Part shown: piece after piece, positions 1-9,378 of the stretch
Numbering within the stretch: position 1 is the first letter of the stretch
Layout: the number at the start of each line of letters is the position of its first letter
Assembly: GCF_034555375.1 (NCBI RefSeq)
Contig: NZ_CP140706.1
Location: forward strand, 611,001 to 675,000
Direction: 5' to 3'
DNA: 64,000 nucleotides
From: Pseudomonas sp. B33.4
GTDB lineage: Bacteria; Pseudomonadota; Gammaproteobacteria; Pseudomonadales; Pseudomonadaceae
The notes under the pieces: model-generated
Databases searched by the model: none
Seen by the model: the letters and a program-made list of their open reading frames with translations, nothing else
What the model was told of the DNA's origin: nothing
Translations under genes and position numbers: made by a program

Positions 1-657
1 GTGCAGACCCTGGTTGAACTGGCTAACGAAAATCGCGTTCAGGTCGGCCAGGCCGAACGTCGCGAAATGGACGCCTGGGTTGAAGGTGTTCACCAGGGCG
101 TGGTCGCGGAAGTCAGTCCGAGTCAGGTCTGGGGCGAAGCAATGCTCGACGAGCTGCTTGATCGCACTGACGGCGCGCCACTGTTGCTGGTGCTCGACGG
201 CGTGACCGATCCGCACAACCTCGGCGCTTGCCTGCGCTCGGCCGATGCCGCCGGTGCGCTGGCGGTGATTGTGCCGAAAGACAAGTCGGCGACTCTGACG
301 CCTGTGGTGCGTAAAGTCGCTTGCGGCGCGGCAGAAGTAATTCCATTGGTTGCCGTGACTAACCTCGCTCGCACCCTGGAAAAACTTCAGCAGCGCGGTC
401 TGTGGATTGTCGGTACTGCGGGGGAGGCTGAGGTCAGCATCTACGACCAGGATCTGACTGGCCCGACCATCCTGATCATGGGCGCCGAAGGCAAAGGCAT
501 GCGTCGCCTGACTCGCGAACACTGCGACTATCTGGTGAAGCTGCCGATGGCCGGTAGCGTCAGCAGTCTGAACGTGTCGGTTGCGACGGGCGTGTGTCTG
601 TTCGAAGCCCAGCGTCAGCGCGGTGCCAAAGCCAAGGCAGCCACCAAGAAATCCTGA
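1..657 (+). CDS. rlmB: 23S rRNA (guanosine-2'-O)-methyltransferase RlmB, 5' end outside window
   Basis: SPOUT-class SAM-dependent methyltransferase that 2'-O-methylates G2251 (E. coli numbering) in the 23S rRNA peptidyl-transferase P loop. The three trefoil-knot motifs are visible in order: [13 protein letters not shown] (about residue 70), [10 protein letters not shown] (about 158) and [18 protein letters not shown] (about 181). The family is about 245-250 residues and only 218 are present, so about 30 N-terminal residues (start of the L30e-like substrate-binding domain) lie before the window. The GTG at base 1 is therefore probably an internal valine codon. A Lys/Ala-rich tail ends the protein. 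Usually paired with rnr upstream, which is not visible here. Confidence 0.93.
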   Translation: MQTLVELANENRVQVGQAERREMDAWVEGVHQGVVAEVSPSQVWGEAMLDELLDRTDGAPLLLVLDGVTDPHNLGACLRSADAAGALAVIVPKDKSATLTPVVRKVACGAAEVIPLVAVTNLARTLEKLQQRGLWIVGTAGEAEVSIYDQDLTGPTILIMGAEGKGMRRLTREHCDYLVKLPMAGSVSSLNVSVATGVCLFEAQRQRGAKAKAATKKS

Positions 658-673
658 TCTGCTGCAAATCCCC

Positions 674-763
674 TGTAGGAGTGAGCCTGCTCGCGATAGC
701 GGTGCAACATTCAGCATCAAAGTTGAATGTTACCCCCTCATCGCGAGCAGGCTCACTCCTACA
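674..763. repeat. REPIN (inverted pair of REP sequences), GAGCCTGCTCGCGA family
   Basis: The left arm TGTAGGAGTGAGCCTGCTCG at 674 is the reverse complement of the right arm ending at 763, with about 44 bp of loop between. This is the short non-autonomous REPIN form common in fluorescens-group pseudomonads, mobilised by RAYT transposases, none of which is encoded here. It lies between rlmB and the rpsF promoter and may protect the rlmB mRNA 3' end. Confidence 0.85.
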
Positions 764-816
764 TTGTTTTGTGGGAAGGCGAAGATCGGTGATTGTTCAA
801 ATAATCACCAATTGCC

Positions 817-845
817 TTGCACCTCTTCTATCCCTTCTCTACAAT
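817..845 (+). promoter_or_regulatory. Probable sigma-70 promoter of the rpsF operon
   Basis: TTGCAC (817-822) and TACAAT (840-845) are separated by exactly 17 bp, close to the sigma-70 consensus. Transcription would start near 852, leaving a leader of about 110 nt before rpsF. Confidence 0.6.
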
Positions 846-852
846 TGCGCCC

Positions 853-963
853 CTTGCTGTGACGGCAGGCACGCATGTGCCCCGCGCCAGCAAGTCCATA
901 AGTGTCATTCACTCCTTGTCTGACCGTTTTTGAGCGGCAGGCTACAACCCGTAAGGAGCATTC
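853..963 (+). promoter_or_regulatory. rpsF 5' leader, possible S6:S18 autoregulatory RNA
   Basis: This is a leader of about 110 nt between the predicted start site and rpsF. Near 922-938 it can form a short CCG/CGG-closed stem (ACCG, a U-rich loop, GCGGC), followed by AAGGAG just before the ATG. S6:S18-binding leaders with a conserved CCG are known in front of rpsF-rpsR operons in many bacteria. The match here is by position and this small element only; covariance was not tested. Confidence 0.3.
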
Positions 964-1386
964 ATGCGTCATTACGAAATCATCTTTCTGGTCCACCCGG
1001 ATCAGAGCGAGCAAGTCGGCGGCATGGTTGAGCGTTACACCAAGCTGATCGAAGAAGACGGCGGCAAAATCCACCGTCTGGAAGATTGGGGCCGTCGTCA
1101 ACTGGCCTACGCAATCAACAATGTTCACAAGGCTCACTACGTGATGCTGAACGTTGAGTGCACTGGCAAGGCCCTGGCCGAGCTGGAAGACAACTTCCGC
1201 TACAACGATGCAGTGATCCGTAACCTGGTCATCCGTCGCGACGAAGCCGTTACCGGCCAGTCCGAGATGCTCAAGGCTGAAGAAAACCGCAGTGAGCGCC
1301 GTGAGCGTCGCGACCGTCCTGAGCACGAAGGCGCCGAAGGCACCGATAGTGATGACAGCGACAACAGCGATAACGCTGACGAGTAA
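964..1386 (+). CDS. rpsF: 30S ribosomal protein S6
   Basis: Central-domain protein of the 30S subunit, which binds 16S rRNA as a heterodimer with S18. The 140-residue product starts [18 protein letters not shown], the usual first strand of the S6 fold, and has the [20 protein letters not shown] segment (residues 37-52). The C-terminus is a highly charged Ser/Asp/Glu-rich tail (about 115-140), typical of pseudomonad S6 and the region that RimK glutamylates in relatives. The ATG follows AAGGAGCATTC. First gene of the rpsF-rpsR-DUF2232-rplI operon, 29 bp before rpsR. Confidence 0.98.
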   Translation: MRHYEIIFLVHPDQSEQVGGMVERYTKLIEEDGGKIHRLEDWGRRQLAYAINNVHKAHYVMLNVECTGKALAELEDNFRYNDAVIRNLVIRRDEAVTGQSEMLKAEENRSERRERRDRPEHEGAEGTDSDDSDNSDNADE

Positions 1387-1415
1387 TCCACGGACCTTAT
1401 TAAGGAGCCTATCAA

Positions 1416-1646
1416 ATGGCACGTTTCTTCCGTCGTCGTAAATTCTGCCGCTTCACCGCTGAAGACGTGAAAGAGATCGATTACAAAGATCTCAACACTC
1501 TGAAAGCCTACGTATCCGAGACCGGCAAAATCGTTCCAAGCCGCATCACCGGTACCAAAGCTCGTTATCAGCGTCAGCTGGCCACCGCTATCAAGCGCGC
1601 CCGCTTCCTGGCCCTGCTGGCCTACACCGACAGCCACGGCCGCTGA
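1416..1646 (+). CDS. rpsR: 30S ribosomal protein S18
   Basis: Small-subunit protein that pairs with S6 on the 30S platform. The 76-residue product has the family signature: an N-terminal [11 protein letters not shown] segment, [19 protein letters not shown] in the middle and a basic [19 protein letters not shown] helix. The length is normal for the family. The ATG follows an AAGGAG Shine-Dalgarno. It is co-transcribed with rpsF and is followed 36 bp later by the DUF2232 membrane protein gene. Confidence 0.98.
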
Positions 1647-1682
1647 GACCGGGCAGTCGACAAGTAGCAAAGGATTGAATGC

Positions 1683-2576
1683 ATGCGTGCCTTAGCTGAG
1701 TTCATCATGCGAGGCCGTATGCAGGCCACTCTCGTGGTGGCCGGATGTGCAACATTGCCGTTGTTGTATTGGTTGGGTGCTGCCGCGGGGAGCCTTGTGC
1801 TGCTGCGGCGCGGACTGACGGACGCCCTGGGTGTTCTGTCTCTGGGGCTGCTGCCGGCTTTGATCTGGTGGCTGTATGCCGATGACCCACGCGCGCTTCT
1901 GGTGCTGTTGGGGTCTTCGGGACTTGCGCTGGTTTTGCGTGCAAGTGAGTCCTGGGTTCGCACGCTGCTGGTCAGCGTAGTGATTGGAGTGGTGTTTTCA
2001 GTGGTGCTCGGGGCTGCGTTTGCGGCCCAGATCGAGATGCTCGCGCAGGCCTTGATAAAGGTCATGCCGGCGCTTCTCGGTGAGACCTACAAGCAATTGT
2101 CGGTCGATGAGCAAGCGCGTTTCGCGTCCCTGATTGCACCAGTCCTGACCGGACTGATTGCGGCATTGTTACAGATCGTCAGCGTGCTGAGCCTGATTGT
2201 CGGGCGGCATTGGCAGGCGTTGTTGTACAACCCGGGTGGTTTTGGTCGCGAGTTTCGCGCCATCCGGATCCCGCTGGGGCCAGCGATGTTGCTGCTGGCG
2301 TTGATGCTTCTGGGCCCGAATCTCGGTGCACAGATGGCCATGTTGACGCCGTTGTGCAGTGTACCGCTGGTGTTCGCCGGACTTGCCCTGATTCACGGGC
2401 TGGTCGGGCAAAAGCGACTGGCCGGTTTCTGGCTGGTGGGGTTGTACGTCACGCTGCTGTTGTTCATGCAGCTGATCTATCCGTTGCTCGTGGTTTTGGC
2501 CATTGTCGACAGCCTGATTGATTTTCGCGGTCGTCACGTGTCGAAAGACACCGATAACGCGAACGGTGAAGGTTAA
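1683..2576 (+). CDS. DUF2232-type integral membrane protein in the ribosomal protein operon
   Basis: 297-residue, very hydrophobic protein with about eight predicted membrane segments (roughly residues 15-35, 40-60, 65-110, 150-172, 195-215, 220-240, 245-275). This length and topology, inserted between rpsR and rplI, are what I know of the DUF2232 (YybS-like) family in pseudomonads; its function is not established. The start is preceded by AAAGGA. It ends 18 bp before rplI, so it is almost certainly translated from the ribosomal operon mRNA. No catalytic motif is visible. An exporter-like or ECF-like role would be a guess. Confidence 0.85.
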   Translation: MRALAEFIMRGRMQATLVVAGCATLPLLYWLGAAAGSLVLLRRGLTDALGVLSLGLLPALIWWLYADDPRALLVLLGSSGLALVLRASESWVRTLLVSVVIGVVFSVVLGAAFAAQIEMLAQALIKVMPALLGETYKQLSVDEQARFASLIAPVLTGLIAALLQIVSVLSLIVGRHWQALLYNPGGFGREFRAIRIPLGPAMLLLALMLLGPNLGAQMAMLTPLCSVPLVFAGLALIHGLVGQKRLAGFWLVGLYVTLLLFMQLIYPLLVVLAIVDSLIDFRGRHVSKDTDNANGEG

Positions 2577-2594
2577 AAGTTAGAGGATTTTCAC

Positions 2595-3041
2595 ATGCAA
2601 CTGATCCTTCTGGAAAAAGTCACCAACCTGGGCAACCTGGGTGACAAAGTAAACGTTAAGGCCGGTTACGGTCGTAACTACCTGCTGCCTTACGGCAAAG
2701 CTACCGCCGCGACCCCAGCGAACATCGCTGCGTTCGAAGAGCGTCGTGCCGAGCTGGAAAAAGCTGCTGCAGACCGTAAAGCATCGGCTGAAAGCCGTGC
2801 TGCCCAACTGGCCGAGCTGGAAGTGACCATCACTGCCACCGCTGGCGACGAAGGCAAGCTGTTCGGTTCGATCGGTACTCACGACATCGCTGACGCACTG
2901 ACCGCCTCCGGCGTTGAAGTTGCGAAAAGCGAAGTTCGTCTGCCGAACGGCACCATCCGCAACGTGGGTGAATTCGACGTGGCTGTGCACCTGCACGCCG
3001 AAGTTGAAGCCACCGTACGCGTTGTTGTGGTAGCAGCTTAA
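2595..3041 (+). CDS. rplI: 50S ribosomal protein L9
   Basis: Large-subunit protein at the L1 stalk base that helps maintain reading frame. The 148-residue product has the diagnostic N-domain ([19 protein letters not shown], then the glycine-rich [16 protein letters not shown] loop), the long linker helix (about residues 42-75) and the C-domain with [16 protein letters not shown]. An AGAGGA Shine-Dalgarno precedes the ATG. It is last in the ribosomal operon and is followed by a factor-independent terminator before dnaB. Confidence 0.98.
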   Translation: MQLILLEKVTNLGNLGDKVNVKAGYGRNYLLPYGKATAATPANIAAFEERRAELEKAAADRKASAESRAAQLAELEVTITATAGDEGKLFGSIGTHDIADALTASGVEVAKSEVRLPNGTIRNVGEFDVAVHLHAEVEATVRVVVVAA

Positions 3042-3086
3042 GCAACACTGATCGGCTGGCGGCTTGTCCGCCAGACGGTTAACATC

Positions 3087-3124
3087 GGGCACGATCCTGT
3101 TTACAGGTCGTGCCCTTTGTCTTT
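3087..3124 (+). terminator. Rho-independent terminator between rplI and dnaB
   Basis: GGGCACGA (3087-3094) pairs perfectly with TCGTGCCC (3108-3115), and the stem is followed by TTTGTCTTTCT. It ends the ribosomal operon. As dnaB starts only 37 bp later, it may also act as a partial attenuator allowing some read-through into dnaB. Confidence 0.8.
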
Positions 3125-3160
3125 CTGAACTCCTCGTTTTTCCAAACAACACAAGTGGCC

Positions 3161-4558
3161 ATGAACGATATCTCCGCTCCCGAGCAATACGATCTGCAAA
3201 CCGCTGCCCTGAAGGTGCCGCCGCATTCCATCGAGGCCGAACAGGCTGTACTCGGTGGTCTGATGCTGGACAACAACGCCTGGGAACGTGTGCTCGATCA
3301 AGTCTCCGACGGCGATTTCTATCGACATGACCACCGTCTGATCTTCCGTGCGATCGCCAAACTGGCCGATCAGAACTCCCCGATCGATGTCGTGACCCTT
3401 GCCGAGCAATTGGACAAGGAAGGTCAGACCTCGCAAGTCGGCGGCCTCGGTTACCTCGGCGAGCTGGCGAAAAACACGCCATCCGTCGCCAACATCAAGG
3501 CCTATGCGCAGATCGTCCGCCAGCGTGCGACGTTGCGCCAACTGATCGGCATCAGCACCGAGATTGCCGACAGCGCTTTCAACCCGGAAGGGCGCACCGC
3601 CGAGGAGATCCTCGATGAAGCCGAGCGGCAGATCTTCGCGATTGCCGAGGCCCGGCCGAAAACCGGTGGCCCTGTCGGTGTGAATGACTTGCTGACCAAG
3701 GCCATCGACCGCATCGACACCTTGTTCAACACCGACAACGCCATCACCGGCCTGTCTACCGGTTACACCGACCTCGACGAGAAAACCAGCGGCCTGCAAC
3801 CGGCCGACCTGATCATCGTTGCCGGTCGTCCGTCGATGGGTAAAACCACCTTCGCGATGAACCTGGTGGAAAACGCCGTACTGCGCAGCGACAAGGCGGT
3901 GCTGGTGTATTCCCTCGAAATGCCAGGCGAATCGCTGGTCATGCGTATGCTCTCCTCGCTCGGCCGGATCGACCAGACCAAGGTGCGTTCCGGTCAGTTG
4001 GAGGATGACGACTGGCCGCGCCTGACCTCGGCGGTCAACCTGCTCAATGACCGCAAGCTGTTCATCGACGACACCGCCGGTATCAGTCCGTCTGAGATGC
4101 GTGCGCGTACCCGGCGTCTGGCGCGGGAACACGGTGAGATCGGTCTGATCATGATCGACTACCTGCAACTGATGCAGATTCCAGGTTCTGGCGGCGACAA
4201 CCGAACGAATGAGATTTCTGAAATCTCGCGTTCCCTGAAAGCGCTGGCCAAGGAATTCAACTGCCCGGTGGTGGCACTGTCCCAGCTCAACCGTTCCCTC
4301 GAGCAACGGCCGAACAAACGTCCGATCAACTCCGACCTCCGGGAATCCGGAGCGATCGAGCAGGACGCCGACGTGATCATGTTCGTCTATCGCGACGAGG
4401 TGTATCACCCGGAAACCGAGCACAAGGGCATCGCCGAAATCATCATCGGCAAGCAGCGTAACGGCCCGATCGGTTTTATCCGTCTGGCGTTCATCGGCAA
4501 GTACACCCGCTTCGAAAACCTCGCGCCGGGCAGTTATAACTTCGACGACGACGAGTGA
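3161..4558 (+). CDS. dnaB: Replicative DNA helicase DnaB
   Basis: Hexameric 5'-3' helicase that unwinds DNA at the replication fork and recruits primase. The 465-residue protein has the N-terminal DnaB domain (about 20-125, containing PHSIEAEQAVLGGLMLDN) and the RecA-like C-terminal domain with Walker A GRPSMGKTTF, Walker B-like IGLIMIDYLQLM and the SQLNRSLEQRPNKRP segment. I chose the ATG at 3161 over an upstream in-frame ATG at 3110 because 3110 falls inside the rplI terminator and the protein then begins MNDISAPEQYD, as in other pseudomonads. It converges with the effector block downstream. Confidence 0.97.
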   Translation: MNDISAPEQYDLQTAALKVPPHSIEAEQAVLGGLMLDNNAWERVLDQVSDGDFYRHDHRLIFRAIAKLADQNSPIDVVTLAEQLDKEGQTSQVGGLGYLGELAKNTPSVANIKAYAQIVRQRATLRQLIGISTEIADSAFNPEGRTAEEILDEAERQIFAIAEARPKTGGPVGVNDLLTKAIDRIDTLFNTDNAITGLSTGYTDLDEKTSGLQPADLIIVAGRPSMGKTTFAMNLVENAVLRSDKAVLVYSLEMPGESLVMRMLSSLGRIDQTKVRSGQLEDDDWPRLTSAVNLLNDRKLFIDDTAGISPSEMRARTRRLAREHGEIGLIMIDYLQLMQIPGSGGDNRTNEISEISRSLKALAKEFNCPVVALSQLNRSLEQRPNKRPINSDLRESGAIEQDADVIMFVYRDEVYHPETEHKGIAEIIIGKQRNGPIGFIRLAFIGKYTRFENLAPGSYNFDDDE

Positions 4559-4559
4559 C

Positions 4560-4585
4560 CGCAGGCCGAAGTCGCTCGGCCTGCG
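4560..4585. terminator. Palindrome between convergent dnaB and NEL genes
   Basis: CGCAGGCCGA (4560-4569) and TCGGCCTGCG (4576-4585) form a perfect 10-bp GC-rich stem with a 6-nt loop between two convergent genes. There is no U-tract, so it may act as a bidirectional pause or mRNA 3' end rather than a strong intrinsic terminator. Confidence 0.5.
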
Positions 4586-4600
4586 ATCACGCTGTATCGA

Positions 4601-7600
4601 TTACACCGTTGCGCCGCTCGCTCCCGGAGTTTCATCCGCAGGCGTGAAGTTGGCAGAAGACGCCTCAATGGATGTTCGCGGCTGCAGTTCCTGACGCGTC
4701 AGCGTCTGAATCAACGTCGCTTCGACAATCGCCAGTTGCGCGGTCACATCATCGGTTTGTGAATTGTATTGAGCCTCGCTCAGCAGGCGTTGCGCCGACT
4801 GACCGTCCAGAACCTCCTGACGGTCCTGAAACGGCTGGCGGCTCGCATCGAATTGCGCCTGGTATTTGTGAATGATGAAGTCCTGCCAGAAATCCATCGA
4901 TACCAGCGCCTGAAACTCTTCGGGCGAACCATTCAATGCAATGACCTTTTGATAAGCCACATCCAGCATGGCCGGAGTCACGCCGGCCATGCCGATAAAG
5001 GAAAGTGACTGCGGCTGAAACGGCAATTGCAGCCGATCCTTGAGACCAAAACGGTAGGCCATGGTCATTTCATGCGGATCGCGTATCCGCAGGCGATGAG
5101 TATTCTGCAGCTGCGGCGATGTAGCGGAATCGTTGACGATTGCCCTGCTTGATGCGATCTCTGCCGCTGCGATGGCGTCTACGTGCTTCAACCGAAACAA
5201 CCCGTTGGACAGTTCCACCAGTGGCGCGCCATTCATATCTTGTCTGGCCTGCACGCGAGCCTTGTGAGTCATGGCCAGCACTTGCAGGTCGGTGAAGGTC
5301 GCAGCGGCGAGGTCAGTGCAGCCGGCTTCGCACGCACGATCGAACAGCTCCCTGCGCAAGCTGCGCGACTGCGGATTGTTTTCGCTGATGACGTCGATCA
5401 CGTCCCAGGCTTGGCGGCGGAAATCACGGTGGTGGATGCGGTTCGCGAGAATGTTGAAAAAGCCTTCCGAGCCCTCCTGCTCACGCAATGCGCGCCATTG
5501 AGCTGTGCGGGCGGTTGCCTGCTCGACGGTTAGTCCAGCGGTCCAGCGGGGGTCCGGTTCCAGGATTCCTGTCGCCATGGTGCGCCGTACCGCGGAGACA
5601 GACGTTGTGATCAGGTTGGGTCTTCGGTTGAGAGGCGTCCCGGCCAATCTCAGTCGCTCCTGGTAGGCGAGCAACTGTAGGGGCGTGGCGTCCGACAACG
5701 GATTGTTACTCACCAGCGTGCCACTGTTGACCTGGACCGAATGGGCCAGACGTTCAGGGGGCGGTGCAGCCACAAACTCAGGAATCGTCGTGATCCGGTT
5801 GTTGCTCAGATCAATCCCGGTCAGCAAGGGTTGATCAAACAGACCGGTTGGCCATTGGCTGATACCGGTGTTCGCCAGATTGACCTCGCGCATGTCGGTG
5901 ATCTGACTGAAATCCGGTATCACGCCGAGTTGCGGGTTGTTGTCTATCCAGAGCGCTCTGAGCGTTGTGCGCCCGGCCAGTATCCGTGCTGCTTCTGCGT
6001 TGAGTTCAAGTTGGTTGTGCTGCAAAAACAGGCGTGTCATCCCGTGCATTTCGCCCACGGCCGGAGGCAAATCCCTGAGTCGGTTGTTCGACATGTCCAG
6101 CCAGCGCACATGACGAAAGCGGGTGAGGAAACCTTCCGGAGAAGCTGTCAGGTTCATGCCACTCAAGCGGAGTGAGCCGACATGGCTGAAGTCGATGCTC
6201 AGATCCGGCAGGGTCGGTAAAGTCAGGCCGCTCAAGTCCAGTTCCAGACCGATCGGTGTGCCGTCGTTGGCGTGCTTCTGCGCCGTTTCGCGCCGCCAGC
6301 AATGGATGATGCGATCCCGCGCGGCGGTACGGTCATTGCGGGTCATGGCGTTGATCTGTAGCTGATTGGCGCGAACATACCGTAGCCGATTGCCTCCCCC
6401 GGAAAACACCCAGTCGTCGAGCTGACTTTTCAGCAGATCAAATTCTTGTTCCAGAGCGAGCAAGTGGGGTACGACGGTCGCCTTGTCATGATTCCAGATG
6501 AAATCCCTGCATTCTTTGATGCTTTTGGCCGGATACAGGTTTCGATAGCGCTGCGCTCGGGAGTTCTCGCTATCGAATACGGCGGCATCGGCCGGGTCCA
6601 TCAATTCGGGGTGAGTTTCCTTCAGGCGCCGCCAGTAGGCGTCGAATTTTCTCCAGTACGCGGAAGGGAAGTCGTTGTCATCAAGGCGAGTGACATTGTT
6701 GATCCGGGCGACCACTGACAGCGCCTCGGGCGCTGGGTTGAGGTTGGCCTGCGGCACTTCACGCAAGCGATTGTTGCGTAAATCCAGGCGCGTCAATTCG
6801 GCCTTGTCGAGCAGACCTGTCGGCCACTGAGTGATCCCGGTGTTTTTCAAGTTCAAGGTTTGCAACCCGGACATGCGGCTGAAATCAGGCAGCAGTTGCA
6901 GCGGGTTGTCGGATAAGTCGATCTGGCTCAGACGGTGCAGCGCACTCAGTGCCGCAGCGCTTTGCTCATCCAGCTTCAGTCGGTTCGCGTTCAGATTCAG
7001 CTGGCTCAGCTTGTCCATTTCGGCAACCTTGCCAGGTAACGTCTCGATGCCGGAGCGGACGATGGTCAGGCTTTCCAGATTGGCGCAGTTGGACAGTAGT
7101 GTGTCAGCGGTGTCGGTCCAGACAACTGAGTCGAGAGTGAGCAATCTGACGTGACTGAAGTCCACTGTCACGGCTGGAAGGGGTCCGTACATGGGTGGCA
7201 GCTTCAGTTCTCCTGCGGATTCGCGAAGCCAGCAGCCCTTGATTATTCTGGCGACGAGCTCGGCCTTCATTTTTTGCGGACCGACGACACTGGACGTGCC
7301 GGGTTGGCTGTCGGCGATGTAGGTTGCCAGCTGCGTTTCGAGCACGTCGAAATCCTGTATGCGCCGGGCTATATCGGTTTCTGCATCATCACCCAGACCA
7401 ATCAGATACTCTCTGGCGGCTTGCAGGTCTTTGTCGGGATACATACGCCGCACCATCGCGACTTCGGGTATGTCACCGTAGAGCCTGAACGCGTCGGCAC
7501 GATTGCCCGTGCGCATTGCCGGGTATTGGGCAATCACACGTCGCCAGTACACCTCGAGTGTGCGCCAGTAGCTGGCCGGAAAGGGGTTGCCTTCAATCAG

Positions 7601-9265
7601 CGTGACCGCGTTGATGCGTGCGACGCTCAGGAGCTGATCGCTCGGCGGGTTGAGATTGGCCGGCGCAATCTCACGCAACTGATTGTTGCGCAAATCGATG
7701 ATGTCCAGCCCTGTCTGATCCTGTAAACCGACGGGCCAGTGATCCAGTTGCGTGTTGCTCAGATTCACTTCCTTGAGTTCGGACAGGCTGCTGAAATCCG
7801 GTGTTTTGCCCAGCGGATTGCCGGACAGGTCAAGGCTTTGGAGTTTGCCGAGCGTGCTCAGTATTGCGGCCATTGGTGCATTGAGTTGAATACGGTTAGC
7901 GCTCAGATCCAGCGCGCTCAGATCAGGCATCTGCGCGACGTGGGCAGGCAGTTTTTCCAGCGTTGAATGGGTCACCGCCAGACGCTCGATCGCGGAAAAA
8001 CCACCGAGGAATGTGTCGGCGGTGTCCGACCAGGTGACGGCGGTCAACTGCAGTGATCGCACATGGCTGAAATCGGCGGTGAGGGGCGCAATGATCGCTC
8101 CTCCAAGTTCGAGCTTCAGCGTCGTCCCGGTCTGCCGTCTCCAGCAGCGTTTTATTTCTTCCACGGCGCGCACCACCGAAGGGTTTTCGGTTTCGCCGGG
8201 TAAGGCAGTCTTTTTGAGCCAAGCGAGGAGTTCAACCTTCAGATGCTTGTACTCGGCCTCGCGGCGGGTCAAATAGCTGCGTACATCATCACCCTGCGAA
8301 CGCAAAAGCGTGGCGATCTCCTCGTTGTTGAGGGATGGGAACAATTTTCGCGCGCGGGATTCCGGGGGCCTCAATTGATTGACCGCGTGGGAAAGTCGCT
8401 CCAGCAGACCCGGATGAGCAGAGCTCGCAGACTCTCCGCGCAGCATCCCGCCCGTACCACCAACCTCGGTGCCCCTCCAGCCTTCCTGTGCATTGAAGAC
8501 AATCGGCTCTGACCGGCCGGGGCGCGATGCGACATAAACGTTGTCACTGTCGCTGGCCACGGGATCCTCGGAGCGGACGATGCGCATCACATCGGCCAGT
8601 GGGCTCGATGCATCGAGATCGTGCAGCACCTGATAGCCGTGGTGGCCGATTACCGCATAGAGTTTATCGTTGAATCGGTGAAGGCCGTCGCTGTCGGGTA
8701 CGGCGTCGCCGAAGTCCAGCGCTGTACGAAAGTCTTCCAGACGTGTGCTGGACAATGCAAAGGTGACCGGCGCGAAGTCGTCCAGCTCATGCCACAGACC
8801 GGTGCCCGGGTCGCGCAACATCACCGGCCCGGAGGGCTTCGACTCGCTCGGCAGCCTTGCCCGGTAGAGGCCGGTGTCCGGGTCTTTGCCGATCAGTACG
8901 ATGCGCTCGCCGGCCACATCGACGTATTGGCGCCCTTTGTGAGTCCGCAGTCCCTCGGCGTCGACAGCCGACAATCCGAGCGCTGGCGAAAGCCGGTAAT
9001 CCTCCAGCGGCTGATAAACAGGCCGCAGTGCGTCAGCGGTGAAGGTGGTGGGTTGCACCGTGATGATCGGCGCCGGCCTGATCGCCTCGATATCCAAATC
9101 AGTGGCGGTGCCGAGCGACCGCAGCGGATTGTCGGCAGAGGGTAGGAGTTCGAAGCCTAAGCGCGGCGGCGCATCGGGGCGCACGGTGTTCACGTCTGGC
9201 GACAGAGGGTGTCGGACGTGGGTATTACCGGAGGCACTGCCTTTGGGAGGCGATTTAACGGGCAT
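4601..9265 (-). CDS. Putative effector: LRR protein with C-terminal NEL-type E3 ubiquitin ligase domain
   Basis: 1554 residues. Order: Pro/Ser-rich N-terminus (1-80) without a signal peptide; shared module 1 (about 85-165, LRTHKGRQYVDV, TGLYRARL); shared module 2 (about 178-277, GLHRFNDKLYAVI ... PGRSEPIVF); three tandem units of about 300 residues (306-605, 606-907, 908-1215), each a helical segment with a CWRR/CWLR motif followed by leucine-rich repeats; then a helical NEL-like domain (about 1215-1500) with the catalytic-type motif CTD (Cys1316, Asp1318) in ELFDRACEAGCTDLAA. IpaH/SspH NEL enzymes form a ubiquitin thioester on this Cys. The first ATG at 9304 was rejected: 9265 has AAGGATGG upstream and gives MPVKSPPKG, matching the paralogues. 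Last gene of the four-gene block. Ligase activity and export are inferred. Confidence 0.82.
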   Translation of the reverse strand: MPVKSPPKGSASGNTHVRHPLSPDVNTVRPDAPPRLGFELLPSADNPLRSLGTATDLDIEAIRPAPIITVQPTTFTADALRPVYQPLEDYRLSPALGLSAVDAEGLRTHKGRQYVDVAGERIVLIGKDPDTGLYRARLPSESKPSGPVMLRDPGTGLWHELDDFAPVTFALSSTRLEDFRTALDFGDAVPDSDGLHRFNDKLYAVIGHHGYQVLHDLDASSPLADVMRIVRSEDPVASDSDNVYVASRPGRSEPIVFNAQEGWRGTEVGGTGGMLRGESASSAHPGLLERLSHAVNQLRPPESRARKLFPSLNNEEIATLLRSQGDDVRSYLTRREAEYKHLKVELLAWLKKTALPGETENPSVVRAVEEIKRCWRRQTGTTLKLELGGAIIAPLTADFSHVRSLQLTAVTWSDTADTFLGGFSAIERLAVTHSTLEKLPAHVAQMPDLSALDLSANRIQLNAPMAAILSTLGKLQSLDLSGNPLGKTPDFSSLSELKEVNLSNTQLDHWPVGLQDQTGLDIIDLRNNQLREIAPANLNPPSDQLLSVARINAVTLIEGNPFPASYWRTLEVYWRRVIAQYPAMRTGNRADAFRLYGDIPEVAMVRRMYPDKDLQAAREYLIGLGDDAETDIARRIQDFDVLETQLATYIADSQPGTSSVVGPQKMKAELVARIIKGCWLRESAGELKLPPMYGPLPAVTVDFSHVRLLTLDSVVWTDTADTLLSNCANLESLTIVRSGIETLPGKVAEMDKLSQLNLNANRLKLDEQSAAALSALHRLSQIDLSDNPLQLLPDFSRMSGLQTLNLKNTGITQWPTGLLDKAELTRLDLRNNRLREVPQANLNPAPEALSVVARINNVTRLDDNDFPSAYWRKFDAYWRRLKETHPELMDPADAAVFDSENSRAQRYRNLYPAKSIKECRDFIWNHDKATVVPHLLALEQEFDLLKSQLDDWVFSGGGNRLRYVRANQLQINAMTRNDRTAARDRIIHCWRRETAQKHANDGTPIGLELDLSGLTLPTLPDLSIDFSHVGSLRLSGMNLTASPEGFLTRFRHVRWLDMSNNRLRDLPPAVGEMHGMTRLFLQHNQLELNAEAARILAGRTTLRALWIDNNPQLGVIPDFSQITDMREVNLANTGISQWPTGLFDQPLLTGIDLSNNRITTIPEFVAAPPPERLAHSVQVNSGTLVSNNPLSDATPLQLLAYQERLRLAGTPLNRRPNLITTSVSAVRRTMATGILEPDPRWTAGLTVEQATARTAQWRALREQEGSEGFFNILANRIHHRDFRRQAWDVIDVISENNPQSRSLRRELFDRACEAGCTDLAAATFTDLQVLAMTHKARVQARQDMNGAPLVELSNGLFRLKHVDAIAAAEIASSRAIVNDSATSPQLQNTHRLRIRDPHEMTMAYRFGLKDRLQLPFQPQSLSFIGMAGVTPAMLDVAYQKVIALNGSPEEFQALVSMDFWQDFIIHKYQAQFDASRQPFQDRQEVLDGQSAQRLLSEAQYNSQTDDVTAQLAIVEATLIQTLTRQELQPRTSIEASSANFTPADETPGASGATV
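5623..8350 (-). repeat. Threefold internal repeat (about 300 residues each) in the NEL protein
   Basis: Units lie at about 7451-8350, 6545-7450 and 5623-6544. Each starts with an (L/M)(F/Y)P ... helical segment, continues through an RxxxxCW(R/L)R motif (residues 374, 678, 989) and a DFSHV segment (398, 702, 1025), then LRRs with PDFS (489, 793, 1117) and a WP(V/T)GL motif. Spacing of equivalent motifs is 300-323 residues. Units 1 and 2 are clearly closer to each other than to unit 3, which suggests stepwise duplication. Confidence 0.8.
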
Positions 9266-9378
9266 GTCTTTCCATCCTTGTTGAGTTTGCTCAGCAGCCC
9301 CCATAAACCGGAGCTGATGGCTGATTCGGCGTCATTGCCTGATGTATCCGTAACAATAAAAACGGTGCTCGGTGGCGG

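Noticed and set aside
1..3. GTG at base 1 as the rlmB start
   Set aside because: The protein would lack about 30 N-terminal residues of the family; the gene most likely starts before the window.
3101..4423. 440-codon frame antisense to dnaB
   Set aside because: Covered by an unambiguous DnaB reading frame with Walker motifs.
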